Source: Nitrincola tapanii
GTDB taxonomy: Bacteria > Pseudomonadota > Gammaproteobacteria > Pseudomonadales > Balneatricaceae
DNA length: 64,000 nucleotides
NCBI RefSeq assembly: GCF_008368715.1
Contig: NZ_SMRS01000003.1
Span: 124,001-188,000, forward strand
Direction: 5' to 3'
The position numbers and the translations under genes were made by a program. This document shows, in pieces, positions 35,260 through 43,501 of this stretch (position 1 is the first letter of the stretch; each line of letters begins with the position of its first letter). Below the pieces are notes generated by a model. That model was not told the DNA's origin, did no database searches, and saw nothing but the letters and a program-made list of their open reading frames with translations.

Positions 35260-36174
35260 TTAGACTGAAGGCTGTTGGCAAAAAAGCGCATAGCCTGCTT
35301 TTGAAGCATAGGGTTTCTGCAGGCGTTGTGAAATCCAAGCACCGACCTGAACCAGCTGATTAAGATCCACGGAAGTTTGAATTCCTAACCCGTGTAATAG
35401 ATAGACCAGATCTTCGGTCGCTAAATTGCCACTTGCTCCAGGTGCATAAGGACATCCACCCAATCCGGCGACGGAGGCATCGATGGTGGTAATGCCGGCT
35501 TTGAGGGCAACCCAGACATTGGTTAAAGCTTGGCCATAGGTGTCATGAAAATGGACAGCAAAGTGGGTTAAAGATAGGGTTTTCGCTAGGTCTTCTAAGA
35601 TACCTTCTACGTCTAAAGCGGTGGCACGACCGGTGGTTTCCCCTAAAGAAACCTCATAACAGCCCATCTCTAATAAAGCCTCAGCCACGCGCAACACATT
35701 TTGACTCGGTACTTTTCCACTATAGGGACAGTCCAGGAGTGTTGAGAGGTATCCCCTGACAGCGATCCCCTGTGTCTGTGCTGCCTGCACCAAGGGCCGG
35801 AAGCGCTGTAAACTTTCCGCCACACTCATGCGGATGTTCTGTGTTGTAAAGGCATCCGATGCGGCGGTAAAGACCGCAATTTCTTTTGCGCCGGCTGCAA
35901 GAGCTGCCTCAAGTCCCTGTTGATTCGGAACCAAGACACGATAGCTCATACCCGGTTTACATGAGAGTCTTTTAAGAATTTCCCCGGTATCCGCCATCTG
36001 AGGGAGATGCTTGGGCGAAACAAAGCTTCCAACCTCAATGTTTTTTAATCCAGTTGCCGCAAGGCTTTCAATCAGTTGAATCTTTTCATCTAGATGTAGC
36101 TGATGAGGGGCTTCATTCTGTAAGCCATCGCGTGGACCGACTTCAACAATTTTGATCTTTTCGGGCAGTTGCAT
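35260..36174 (-). CDS. mvaB: Hydroxymethylglutaryl-CoA lyase
   Basis: A 304-aa TIM-barrel lyase that cleaves HMG-CoA to acetoacetate and acetyl-CoA, the last step of leucine breakdown. Conserved blocks are EVGPRDGLQNE (catalytic Arg/Asp), IEVGSFVSPKHLPQMAD, HFHDTYGQALTN with the metal-binding His pair, and the active-site Cys signature VAGLGGCPYAPGASGNLATED. All active-site residues are present and the length is normal. The other leucine-degradation genes (liu cluster) are absent from this window, so it stands alone between clpX and the divergent nspC. Confidence 0.92.
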   Translation of the reverse strand: MQLPEKIKIVEVGPRDGLQNEAPHQLHLDEKIQLIESLAATGLKNIEVGSFVSPKHLPQMADTGEILKRLSCKPGMSYRVLVPNQQGLEAALAAGAKEIAVFTAASDAFTTQNIRMSVAESLQRFRPLVQAAQTQGIAVRGYLSTLLDCPYSGKVPSQNVLRVAEALLEMGCYEVSLGETTGRATALDVEGILEDLAKTLSLTHFAVHFHDTYGQALTNVWVALKAGITTIDASVAGLGGCPYAPGASGNLATEDLVYLLHGLGIQTSVDLNQLVQVGAWISQRLQKPYASKAGYALFCQQPSV

Positions 36175-36346
36175 GCTTTTTAGCCTTTGTGCTGATACAG
36201 ACGAATGGAGCAGATAAACGTAGATACAAGATTTAACAGACTTTTCATATCTCTTCGCCTATAATCGACCGTTTTGAAAATTTCAGTGTGCGGGCGGTAG
36301 GGCCTGCCGGATTCTGTGTCCCGAATGTGTCCTGGAGGTCTCTGCG

Positions 36347-37444
36347 ATGCTCAAAACGCCTTACTACCTGATCGATAAGTCAAAACTGCTGCGCAACCTA
36401 GAAAAAATTGCGCGCGTACGTGAACTCTCAGGTGCCAAATCTTTATTGGCGCTGAAATGTTTTGCGACCTGGTCTGTTTTTGACCTAATGAGTCAGTACA
36501 TGGACGGTAGCACGTCTTCCTCTCTCTATGAAGTTAAGCTCGGTAAACTGAAGTTTCCAGGCGAAACGCATGCTTACAGTGTGGCCTACGCCGATGATGA
36601 GATGGCAGAAGTTCTAGCCCACTCAGATAAGATTATTTTCAACTCTATCAGTCAATTAGAACGTTTTTCTGAAGCTTCTTCTGAGCATGTGCGCGGTCTG
36701 CGAGTTAATCCTCAGGTCAGCAGTTCAGAGTTCATTCTGGCCGATCCGGCACGCCCTTTTAGTCGTTTAGGGGAATCTGATCCCGATAAGATCGCACAGG
36801 TGATGGATCGAATCTCCGGTTTTATGTTCCACAATAATTGTGAAAATGCGAATTTTGAACTCTTCGATCAGATGCTGCAGCATATCGAAGCACGTTTTGG
36901 CCATCTGTTGCATCAAGTCAAATGGGTCAGCCTGGGGGGCGGGATACACTTCACCGGTGAAGGGTATCCGCTTGAGCGCTTTGCCGCGCGGTTAAAGCAA
37001 CTGGCCGATACGTATTCTGTGCAAATATATCTGGAGCCGGGTGAGGCGGCGATTACACAAAGCACTTCCTTAGAGGTGACGGTGCTCGATACGCTGTTCA
37101 ATGGTAAGCATTTAGCGATCGTGGATAGCTCGATCGAAGCGCACATGCTGGATCTGCTGATCTACCGCCAAAGTGCCAAGATGACACCTTGTGAGGGTGA
37201 GCACGAATATATGATCTGTGGGAAATCTTGTTTGGCAGGTGATATCTTCGGTGAGTTTAAATTTGATCAGCCACTGCAAATCGGAGATCGTCTCTCTTTT
37301 GAGGATGCTGCCGGTTACACAATGGTCAAAAAGAATTGGTTTAATGGTGTGAAAATGCCAGCCATCGCTGTGCGCCAATTGGATGGCGAGGTCGAACTCA
37401 TTAGGGAGTTTGGATTCGACGATTTCGTGCAGAGCTTGTCTTAA
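36347..37444 (+). CDS. nspC: Carboxynorspermidine/carboxyspermidine decarboxylase
   Basis: A 365-aa PLP enzyme of the alanine-racemase-fold decarboxylases that converts carboxyspermidine to spermidine (or carboxynorspermidine to norspermidine). The PLP Lys is K37 in SLLALKCFATWSVF. Other family blocks are DGSTSSSLYEVKLG, LRVNPQVSSSE, WVSLGGGIHFTGEGYP and the C-terminal CGKSCLAGDIFGEF with the catalytic Cys/Asp. CTGGAGGT lies ~8 bp before the ATG, and a TATAAT is found at 36260-36265. The next gene encodes the preceding enzyme of the pathway. Confidence 0.93.
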   Translation: MLKTPYYLIDKSKLLRNLEKIARVRELSGAKSLLALKCFATWSVFDLMSQYMDGSTSSSLYEVKLGKLKFPGETHAYSVAYADDEMAEVLAHSDKIIFNSISQLERFSEASSEHVRGLRVNPQVSSSEFILADPARPFSRLGESDPDKIAQVMDRISGFMFHNNCENANFELFDQMLQHIEARFGHLLHQVKWVSLGGGIHFTGEGYPLERFAARLKQLADTYSVQIYLEPGEAAITQSTSLEVTVLDTLFNGKHLAIVDSSIEAHMLDLLIYRQSAKMTPCEGEHEYMICGKSCLAGDIFGEFKFDQPLQIGDRLSFEDAAGYTMVKKNWFNGVKMPAIAVRQLDGEVELIREFGFDDFVQSLS

Positions 37445-37502
37445 TATAAGCTCCGTAGCCCATGCAAACAGCCCCATGTAAAAAGTGGAGTACAGGAAAG
37501 AA

Positions 37503-38744
37503 ATGAAGAAGAATGTTCTGATTATCGGTGCCGGAGGGGTGGCCCAGGTCGTGGCTCACAAATGCGCCCAACACAACGATATACTGGGCAATATTGCGAT
37601 TGCTTCGCGCCAGGTGGCAAAGTGTGAAGCAATTTTGTCCAGTATCCTTGAAAAGGGGAGTCTCAAGGTTGAAGGCAAGTTGAGTGCACATGCACTGGAT
37701 GCCATGAATATTGAGGCGACAGCTGCCCTGATTCGTGAGACTGAATCAGAAATCGTCATTAACGTTGGTTCTGCCTTCGTGAATATGTCTGTGCTCAGCG
37801 CTTGTTTAGAAACAGGGGCTGCCTATATGGATACAGCGATTCATGAAGATCCAGCAAAAATCTGTGAAACACCACCCTGGTATGCCAACTATGAGTGGAA
37901 GCGTCGTCAGGCCTGTGCTGAAAAGGGCGTCACCGCTATTCTTGGCGTTGGTTTTGATCCCGGCGTGGTGAATGCCTATGCAGCATTGGCACAAGCTGAA
38001 TATTTTGACTCCATTGATTCCATCGACATTATCGATGTCAACGCCGGTAGCCATGGGCGTTGGTTTGCTACGAACTTTGATCCTGAAATCAACTTCCGTG
38101 AATTTACCGGGCAGGTCTGGTCTTGGCAGAATCATCAGTGGACGAGTAACAAGATGTTTGAGATCAAGCGTACAGATGATCTCCCTGTTGTAGGTGAGCA
38201 AACTACCTACATGACCGGCCATGATGAAGTTCATTCTCTTTCACAAAACCTCAATGTACCGAATATCCGTTTCTGGATGGGGTTTGGTGAGCACTATATT
38301 AATGTCTTTACGGTACTGAAAAACCTCGGCTTGCTGTCTGAGCAGCCGGTTAAAACAGCGGAAGGCCAAGAGGTGGTGCCATTAAAAGTGGTGAAGGCCG
38401 TTCTGCCAGACCCCTCTTCATTAGCGCCTGACTACACAGGGAAAACCTGTATTGGTGATCTCGTGAAAGGACGCAAAGACGGTCAGGAAAAAGAAGTCTT
38501 TATCTACAACGTGGCAGATCATAAAGAGGCTTATAACGAAGTCGGCAGCCAAGGAATCTCTTACACCGCAGGTGTACCTCCAGTGGCTGCGGCCTTGCTG
38601 ATCGCAACGGGGGAGTGGGATGTGGCGCGCATGGTAAATGTTGAAGAGTTGCCTCCGCAGCCTTTCCTGAATCTGCTGAATCAAATGGGACTGCCTACAC
38701 GTATTCGTGATGAAGCCGGTGATCGTGATTTAGTGTTTTCTTGA
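37503..38744 (+). CDS. Carboxynorspermidine/carboxyspermidine dehydrogenase (LYS1 family)
   Basis: A 413-aa member of the saccharopine dehydrogenase family. It condenses aspartate semialdehyde with a diamine and reduces the Schiff base with NADPH. The Rossmann motif is LIIGAGGVAQVVAHK at the N-terminus; GVGFDPGVVNAYAA and DVNAGSHGRWFATNFDPEINFRE are typical of this subgroup. The ATG at 37503 follows AGGAAAGAA; the GTG at 37485 is less likely. It lies 58 bp after nspC, in the order decarboxylase then dehydrogenase. Together they make spermidine without S-adenosylmethionine decarboxylase. The diaminobutyrate enzymes of the norspermidine branch are not in the window. Confidence 0.9.
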   Translation: MKKNVLIIGAGGVAQVVAHKCAQHNDILGNIAIASRQVAKCEAILSSILEKGSLKVEGKLSAHALDAMNIEATAALIRETESEIVINVGSAFVNMSVLSACLETGAAYMDTAIHEDPAKICETPPWYANYEWKRRQACAEKGVTAILGVGFDPGVVNAYAALAQAEYFDSIDSIDIIDVNAGSHGRWFATNFDPEINFREFTGQVWSWQNHQWTSNKMFEIKRTDDLPVVGEQTTYMTGHDEVHSLSQNLNVPNIRFWMGFGEHYINVFTVLKNLGLLSEQPVKTAEGQEVVPLKVVKAVLPDPSSLAPDYTGKTCIGDLVKGRKDGQEKEVFIYNVADHKEAYNEVGSQGISYTAGVPPVAAALLIATGEWDVARMVNVEELPPQPFLNLLNQMGLPTRIRDEAGDRDLVFS

Positions 38745-38782
38745 TTTTTAGCCAAGCCTTTAGGCGTTGGCTTATCTCTCCA

Positions 38783-38809
38783 ACGGGGTCTCTTCAGGCC
38801 CCGTTTTTT
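38783..38809 (+). terminator. Terminator after the polyamine genes
   Basis: ACGGGG (38783-38788) pairs with CCCCGT (38799-38804) and is followed by a T run. A second hairpin, AGCCAAGCC/AGGCGTTGGCT, directly precedes it. Confidence 0.85.
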
Positions 38810-39010
38810 ATTTGATAGCGCTCAAGTGTCGACTCATTCCTGCGGATATATCCTTAATACTTTAGTGTCAATTAACGACTAAAGTCGCTCTCAAAGCTGT
38901 CGACTTGTCGACACCTTAGGGGATACCTTTAGCGCGTCCGCATATTGGGGTGGGGTATTCCCTAATTTTGTTGACATCTTCTTTCATTCAGCTAAACAGA
39001 GAGCGCACAG

Positions 39011-40432
39011 ATGCCGATACGTCAACGCAAGCATGGTGAGGAACATCCTTACTGGCCAGCGGGGCCTTTCAAAATACGATTACCCTTAATTCACTATCGC
39101 TGGGAGATCCCTGAGACGATCCAAGCCTTGGTGATGTTTGTGGTCGCGATGGGGATGATTCCATTGCTTGAGCAATACCTGGGTTTACCTTACGAGGTGG
39201 CTTTGGCGTATGTTGTGGTCTGTGGGATAGGTTTCTTGTTACCGAACCTGCTTGGTGTGCCTTTTGTTCCGGGCTGGATTACGCCTGCGATTCCTGTGGT
39301 ACTTTTATTCGTGGGTGGTTTTGAGCCGGGTCCGGAAGCCATTAAAGCCCTCGTCGCGCTACAGCTGGTGGTCACCTTTATTTTCCTATTTATGGGCATT
39401 ACGCGCTTGGGAACAAAGCTGGTCGATAATATTCCGAATTCGATTAAAGCGGGTATTCTGCTCGGGGCGGGGATTGCGGCGATTAGTGGTGAGATCAGTG
39501 CAGGCGGGCGCTTATATAACACGCCGATTTCACTGGTGATTGGCGGCTTGGTAACAGTTTATGTGCTGTTTTCGCTGTCCTTCCGAGACTGGGTGGAAAA
39601 ACATCGTTGGGCTAAAATTATAGCCGGTTATGGCATGGTGCCAGGGATGCTGATCACTATGCTGATTGGTTGGTCGGTTGGCGAATATGAGAAGCCTGAT
39701 CTGCAGTGGGGGATTGAGTTGCCTGCTTTCGGACAGATTTGGGATTATCTGCCCTTTACGCTCGGTTTCCCCAGTATGTCATTAATCCTGGCGGCCATTC
39801 CGACGGCTATCATTGCCTATATCATCGCTTTTGGTGACATTATTGTTGGACAGAGTTTGCTGAAGCGTGTTGACCATTTGCGTCCAGATGAAAAAATCGA
39901 AGTCAATGTTGACCGTGTTCATCTAGTCACCGGTATTCGTAATCTCATTCACTCCTTTTTTGCTCCCTATCCAGGTTTAGCGGGTCCGCTGTTTACGGGC
40001 GCAATGGCAACGATTGCTGAACGTTATCGTTATGGCCGTAGTGCTATGGATACCATCTATTCAGGCTCGGGCATGTTCTGGCTAGTGGGTTTCTTTGCCT
40101 TGTTTATGTTGCCTTTGGTCACATTGTTTAAACCCGTGTTGCCGATAGCTTTATCCATTACCCTGTTGATTACCGGTTATCTCTGTATCGCTGTTGCGGT
40201 TGAGCAGATCGATAACGCGACGTCCATGGGGGTGGCTGGAATTATGGGCGTGGTGTTAGCGACTCATGGTGCGGCTTGGGGCCTGGCAGCCGGTTTTGTA
40301 CTCTGGATGGTGATTGAATTACGCAGTAAGCAAGCACTCAAAGAACATGCCGGTGAAGAGCCAGAAGAGCCGATACATATCGAGGAGCATCCAGATCCTG
40401 CTGTGGTGGAAGACGGCAAGCATCCACACTGA
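39011..40432 (+). CDS. NCS2-type (xanthine/uracil family) permease
   Basis: A 473-aa inner-membrane transporter with about 12-14 hydrophobic segments. Conserved parts include NIPNSIKAGILLGAGIAAISGE, AIIAYIIAFGDIIVGQSLL, FFAPYPGLAGPLFTGAMATIAERYRYG and EQIDNATSMGVAGIMG, the last near the usual substrate-binding helices of NCS2 proteins. The C-terminal tail is acidic and His-rich (HIEEHPDPAVVEDGKHPH). The N-terminal ~30 residues are basic and cytoplasmic. The substrate is not determined: a nucleobase or another small anion is possible. No purine or pyrimidine catabolic gene is adjacent. The 38.82-38.91 kb upstream region has three GTCGAC motifs. Confidence 0.8.
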   Translation: MPIRQRKHGEEHPYWPAGPFKIRLPLIHYRWEIPETIQALVMFVVAMGMIPLLEQYLGLPYEVALAYVVVCGIGFLLPNLLGVPFVPGWITPAIPVVLLFVGGFEPGPEAIKALVALQLVVTFIFLFMGITRLGTKLVDNIPNSIKAGILLGAGIAAISGEISAGGRLYNTPISLVIGGLVTVYVLFSLSFRDWVEKHRWAKIIAGYGMVPGMLITMLIGWSVGEYEKPDLQWGIELPAFGQIWDYLPFTLGFPSMSLILAAIPTAIIAYIIAFGDIIVGQSLLKRVDHLRPDEKIEVNVDRVHLVTGIRNLIHSFFAPYPGLAGPLFTGAMATIAERYRYGRSAMDTIYSGSGMFWLVGFFALFMLPLVTLFKPVLPIALSITLLITGYLCIAVAVEQIDNATSMGVAGIMGVVLATHGAAWGLAAGFVLWMVIELRSKQALKEHAGEEPEEPIHIEEHPDPAVVEDGKHPH

Positions 40433-40450
40433 TCCTATCGCTGCAAAATA

Positions 40451-40478
40451 AAAAAGGGGATCTGTGCATCCCCTTTTT
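40451..40478. terminator. Bidirectional terminator between permease and porin
   Basis: AAAAAGGGGAT-CTGTGC-ATCCCCTTTTT is a perfect 11-bp inverted repeat with A and T tracts on both sides, so it can end transcription from either strand. Confidence 0.9.
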
Positions 40479-40497
40479 GTATGCCTAGCTGGGCTGT

Positions 40498-41466
40498 TTA
40501 GAAGTCTAGGCGGTAGCCGACTAAGAACTTATCGCCGGTTGAAGCGTAAAGTTCTTTATTAAAGTCGTGATATTGAGCGTAGACTCGGCCTTTACCCAAA
40601 CGCTGCTGTACGCCCACTGCAGTAAATTGACCTTTCTGGTTGGTGCCCGCATCCAGATCGCGCTTGCCATAGCCATATTCCAGCTGTAACTGCGTCTGAC
40701 CGATGTCATAGGTTGCGGCTAAGGAGCTGAAGGTTGCTTTACCTGGGCCAGATAAGCGGTTTGAACCACCGGTTTCATCGTCCAGTTTCAGGTAGTTGGC
40801 ACGCAGGCCTAAGTCTTGGATTTTATAACCCAGTGCCGCACCCCAAGCATCCTGATCAACCTGATAGTCGCCGCCAGATTTGGTATTTTTTGCTGCGGTA
40901 TAAGCAAGCGCTGCGTAGATATTGTTGGCATCATAGGCTAGACCCATGCCATATACATCGACTTGCTTGTCTTTTTCATCGGTATCGCCCTTGAAAACGC
41001 TATCCAGAGTCAACTGAAAACCGCTCATTTTAGGTGATACATACTGTAACGATTGACCTTGACGGCGTGTTGATTCACGCAGTTGCAGAGTGCTACGGCT
41101 CTGATCACTATTTAAGACTTCAGTGTAAGCATTGACCAGCTGGAAGGCATGATCCAGTTTACCTGCCTTAACGGTACCCCAAGAACCGGTGGCACCAACA
41201 TGCGCGTAACGTCCACCTGTAGAGTTTAACGCACCTGCATTCAGGTCCAGTTCCTGCTCCCACTGGAAGATACCCTTAGTATCTTCAAGACCCAGATCTA
41301 CGCTACCCTTAATGCCTAGACGGCTGCTGTCAGAGTTCAGCAGCATGGATTTCTGATCCTGTTTTTCCAGAATCATACGGAAAGAACCGTAGAGTGTTGC
41401 ATCCGCCATCGCCAGGGTCGGCAGGCTTGCAGCGACCACAGCCAGGGTCAGCATCGACTTTTTCAT
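40498..41466 (-). CDS. Gram-negative general porin
   Basis: A 322-aa outer-membrane porin. A 21-residue signal peptide (LAMA-DATLYG) is followed by the family start DATLYGSFRM. Alternating beta-strands follow (KGIFQWEQELDLNAG, YAHVGATGSWGTVKAGKLDH), with a C-terminal FLVGYRLDF ending in Phe. The fold is the 16-strand trimeric porin type (Porin_4-like). It probably gives passage to small polar solutes. It is transcribed toward the NCS2 permease gene. A 19-bp palindrome lies in its leader region, and the start codon is preceded by GAAGGGGATATAA. Confidence 0.9.
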   Translation of the reverse strand: MKKSMLTLAVVAASLPTLAMADATLYGSFRMILEKQDQKSMLLNSDSSRLGIKGSVDLGLEDTKGIFQWEQELDLNAGALNSTGGRYAHVGATGSWGTVKAGKLDHAFQLVNAYTEVLNSDQSRSTLQLRESTRRQGQSLQYVSPKMSGFQLTLDSVFKGDTDEKDKQVDVYGMGLAYDANNIYAALAYTAAKNTKSGGDYQVDQDAWGAALGYKIQDLGLRANYLKLDDETGGSNRLSGPGKATFSSLAATYDIGQTQLQLEYGYGKRDLDAGTNQKGQFTAVGVQQRLGKGRVYAQYHDFNKELYASTGDKFLVGYRLDF

Positions 41467-41534
41467 TTATATCCCCTTCAATTTCAACATTTGGGTTAAA
41501 TCGGGCAAGACATCAATCACTAGTAAGTTGTAGG

Positions 41535-41553
41535 GTCAGACATCCTGTCTGAC
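41535..41553. promoter_or_regulatory. Palindrome in the porin leader region
   Basis: GTCAGACATCCTGTCTGAC, perfect 8-bp arms with a 3-bp centre, lies ~70 bp before the porin start. It could be a regulator site or a leader-RNA hairpin. Confidence 0.45.
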
Positions 41554-41671
41554 GCGAAGCCACTATATAAGGGAGATGTTGCGATTTAACGACAAATCCA
41601 TGACACGTCGTTGAAGATATTGATCTAGCAGGTAAAACTTCAGCGGCCATCGGCTAGATCAAAAACAGAGA

Positions 41672-42082
41672 TTAACGGCGATTGACCAGAACAAAAAATT
41701 TGATCCGCTCGTTAAGTTCAGTTAAAGCTTTATCAAAACCCTCATCACCGCTTTGAGCGCGTGGATCTGGGATGTTCCAGTGCAGTTGCTCTTTAGCCTG
41801 AGCCAGGTTTTGACAGCTTTGCAGAGATTTGTCACACAGTGTAATCACAAAATCAAAAGTCCGTCCCGCAAAGCTTTCAATCGATTTGGGCTTAGGCTGA
41901 CCGACTTCGGCACCAAAAAACTCGATCGCGCGGATGGCGCGTGGATCGACTTCATCAGCAGGTTGAGTCCCGGCGCTGTAGACATCGAATAGATCGCCGG
42001 CTTGATGGCGTAAAAGTACTTCTGCCATCTGCGAGCGTGAAGCATTTTCGGTACATAAAAAAAGAACACTAGGGCGTGACAT
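41672..42082 (-). CDS. Arsenate reductase, low-molecular-weight phosphatase (ArsC/thioredoxin) type
   Basis: A 136-aa cytoplasmic protein with the LMW-PTP fold. The P-loop CX5R is C10-TENAS-R16 (LFLCTENASRSQMAE), and the general acid Asp lies in IPDPRAQSG. Two further Cys, spaced CX6C in TLCDKSLQSCQ, match the redox Cys82/Cys89 of thioredoxin-coupled arsenate reductases, so reduction of arsenate rather than plain phosphatase activity is likely. No arsR, arsB or acr3 gene is adjacent. The usual CTGNSARS is altered to CTENASRS. A tyrosine phosphatase role remains an alternative. Confidence 0.8.
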   Translation of the reverse strand: MSRPSVLFLCTENASRSQMAEVLLRHQAGDLFDVYSAGTQPADEVDPRAIRAIEFFGAEVGQPKPKSIESFAGRTFDFVITLCDKSLQSCQNLAQAKEQLHWNIPDPRAQSGDEGFDKALTELNERIKFFVLVNRR

Positions 42083-42168
42083 AACTAAGCTTCCTGATCT
42101 GAGATATATGGAAAAGTATATGTGATCAGTAAGACAGGATCGTGAAGGTTTTATGTCAATTGAGCGCG

Positions 42169-43386
42169 CTACTCATTCAAGGCCTGCATGGATTCTTGTG
42201 TCCATTTCAAGCTTTCTCGATAGGTCTGTTCGAATAACGCTGCGTTGAAATCTGTGGGTAGTAGATCCCAATCGCCTGACTCATAGGCCATCACTTGAGT
42301 GAGCAGCTCACCCATTGGCCCAGTCCCTTCTGCTAAAGCTTGAATAATATCTTCTGCTAAGGGCAGTTGCTCTAGCATGGAGTCTTTATCGAGATCTAAG
42401 AGCAGATGTATTCCCGACATCATGCCGGCCATGAAATAGGCCGCTGCATTAGGGCGCCGTTGTTTTTGTGCGATCAACTCGCACATATGGCCACGAGTCA
42501 GAAGTGTTCGTGTCAACTCTTCTGGTTTACCACTTTGTGCATCCAGAGAGATAACTGTTGCCCATTTACGGACTTGCTCCAAGCCAAGAAGGACCACCGC
42601 CTGGGCAATGGATTCAATTTCACGCACCAGTGCGTAAGCCGCTGAGTTGACAATTCTCAGCAGTTTATAGGTTAAAACTGGGTCCTGAATAATCAGTTTT
42701 TCCAAGGTTTCAGGTGAAACGTTCGGATCATGTAGGGACTGAATCAGTTGCAACATAATTAACTGATTGGCCTTGGCTTTTTGTCCTTTAATCGCACGCG
42801 GTTGGCTCAAGAAGTTACCTTGGAAAAGACGAAAGTGCTGCTCGATACAGGTTTCTAAGGCTGCGTAATCATCAATGCCTGAGGCAAGCATCGGACGTTT
42901 GAATTCCCAGTAAGGCCGGCTCGCTTCTAAGATCTCTTGGTTATTTAAACCCCGCACCGCGACCTTGAGAATATAGGCATGCTTGAGCAGGGGAGCGAAA
43001 AGCTGTGGGTCGGGAATGTCACTTAAACACAGGCGATAGCCCTCTTTGATCAGAGGGACCAATATCTTACCGGCACTGTTTAAATCAAAACCACGCAGGC
43101 TGATATCCAGCACGACTTGCTTTTTAGGCAGGCTAGGCAGGCCAGTTTTGAGTAGCAAGGAGAGTGAAATGGGCAGAAAAGCCGCAACCTTCTTCACTTC
43201 GCCTTGATCAGAAATGCTAGTGTAGGCGTCTAACAACATCGCAGAAGACAGACTGTCTTCATCGGGGCTTGGGGCCACTAATCGACTGACATCCGCATCC
43301 GAACTGAGCAAAGCGTAAGCGATGACCTTCTGATGCTGATCAAAAATGGGCTGTCGGGCGAGAAGGATATGGCTCGATGGGCTCAT
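42169..43386 (-). CDS. Degenerate EAL plus HDOD signalling protein (YuxH-like)
   Basis: A 405-aa cytoplasmic protein. Residues 1-190 follow the EAL-domain order (ILLARQPIFDQHQKVIAYALL), but the EAL motif is replaced by AYALL and the other catalytic acids are missing, so it should not hydrolyse c-di-GMP. Residues ~195-390 form an HDOD domain (NQLIMLQLIQSLHDPNVSPETLEKLIIQDPVLTYKLLRIVNSAAY). HDOD domains lack the HD catalytic pair and act in signalling scaffolds. This architecture is the YuxH/CdgJ type, linked to motility and biofilm control in some bacteria. It is followed by arsC on the same strand and divergent from ylqF. Confidence 0.85.
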   Translation of the reverse strand: MSPSSHILLARQPIFDQHQKVIAYALLSSDADVSRLVAPSPDEDSLSSAMLLDAYTSISDQGEVKKVAAFLPISLSLLLKTGLPSLPKKQVVLDISLRGFDLNSAGKILVPLIKEGYRLCLSDIPDPQLFAPLLKHAYILKVAVRGLNNQEILEASRPYWEFKRPMLASGIDDYAALETCIEQHFRLFQGNFLSQPRAIKGQKAKANQLIMLQLIQSLHDPNVSPETLEKLIIQDPVLTYKLLRIVNSAAYALVREIESIAQAVVLLGLEQVRKWATVISLDAQSGKPEELTRTLLTRGHMCELIAQKQRRPNAAAYFMAGMMSGIHLLLDLDKDSMLEQLPLAEDIIQALAEGTGPMGELLTQVMAYESGDWDLLPTDFNAALFEQTYRESLKWTQESMQALNE

Positions 43387-43501
43387 GCCTGAGGTTGTCC
43401 CTAAGAAGAGTTAAAGGTTTCCTACTGGGTCAGTGTATAATGCTGGCGTGATTTTAGCATCCTGCCCAATGGATGCCGCATTAAATTTGTAGAAAGGTGA
43501 T

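Noticed and set aside
37806-38234. A 142-codon minus-strand frame within the carboxynorspermidine dehydrogenase gene
   Set aside because: The dehydrogenase reading frame is intact and conserved; the antisense frame has no family resemblance.
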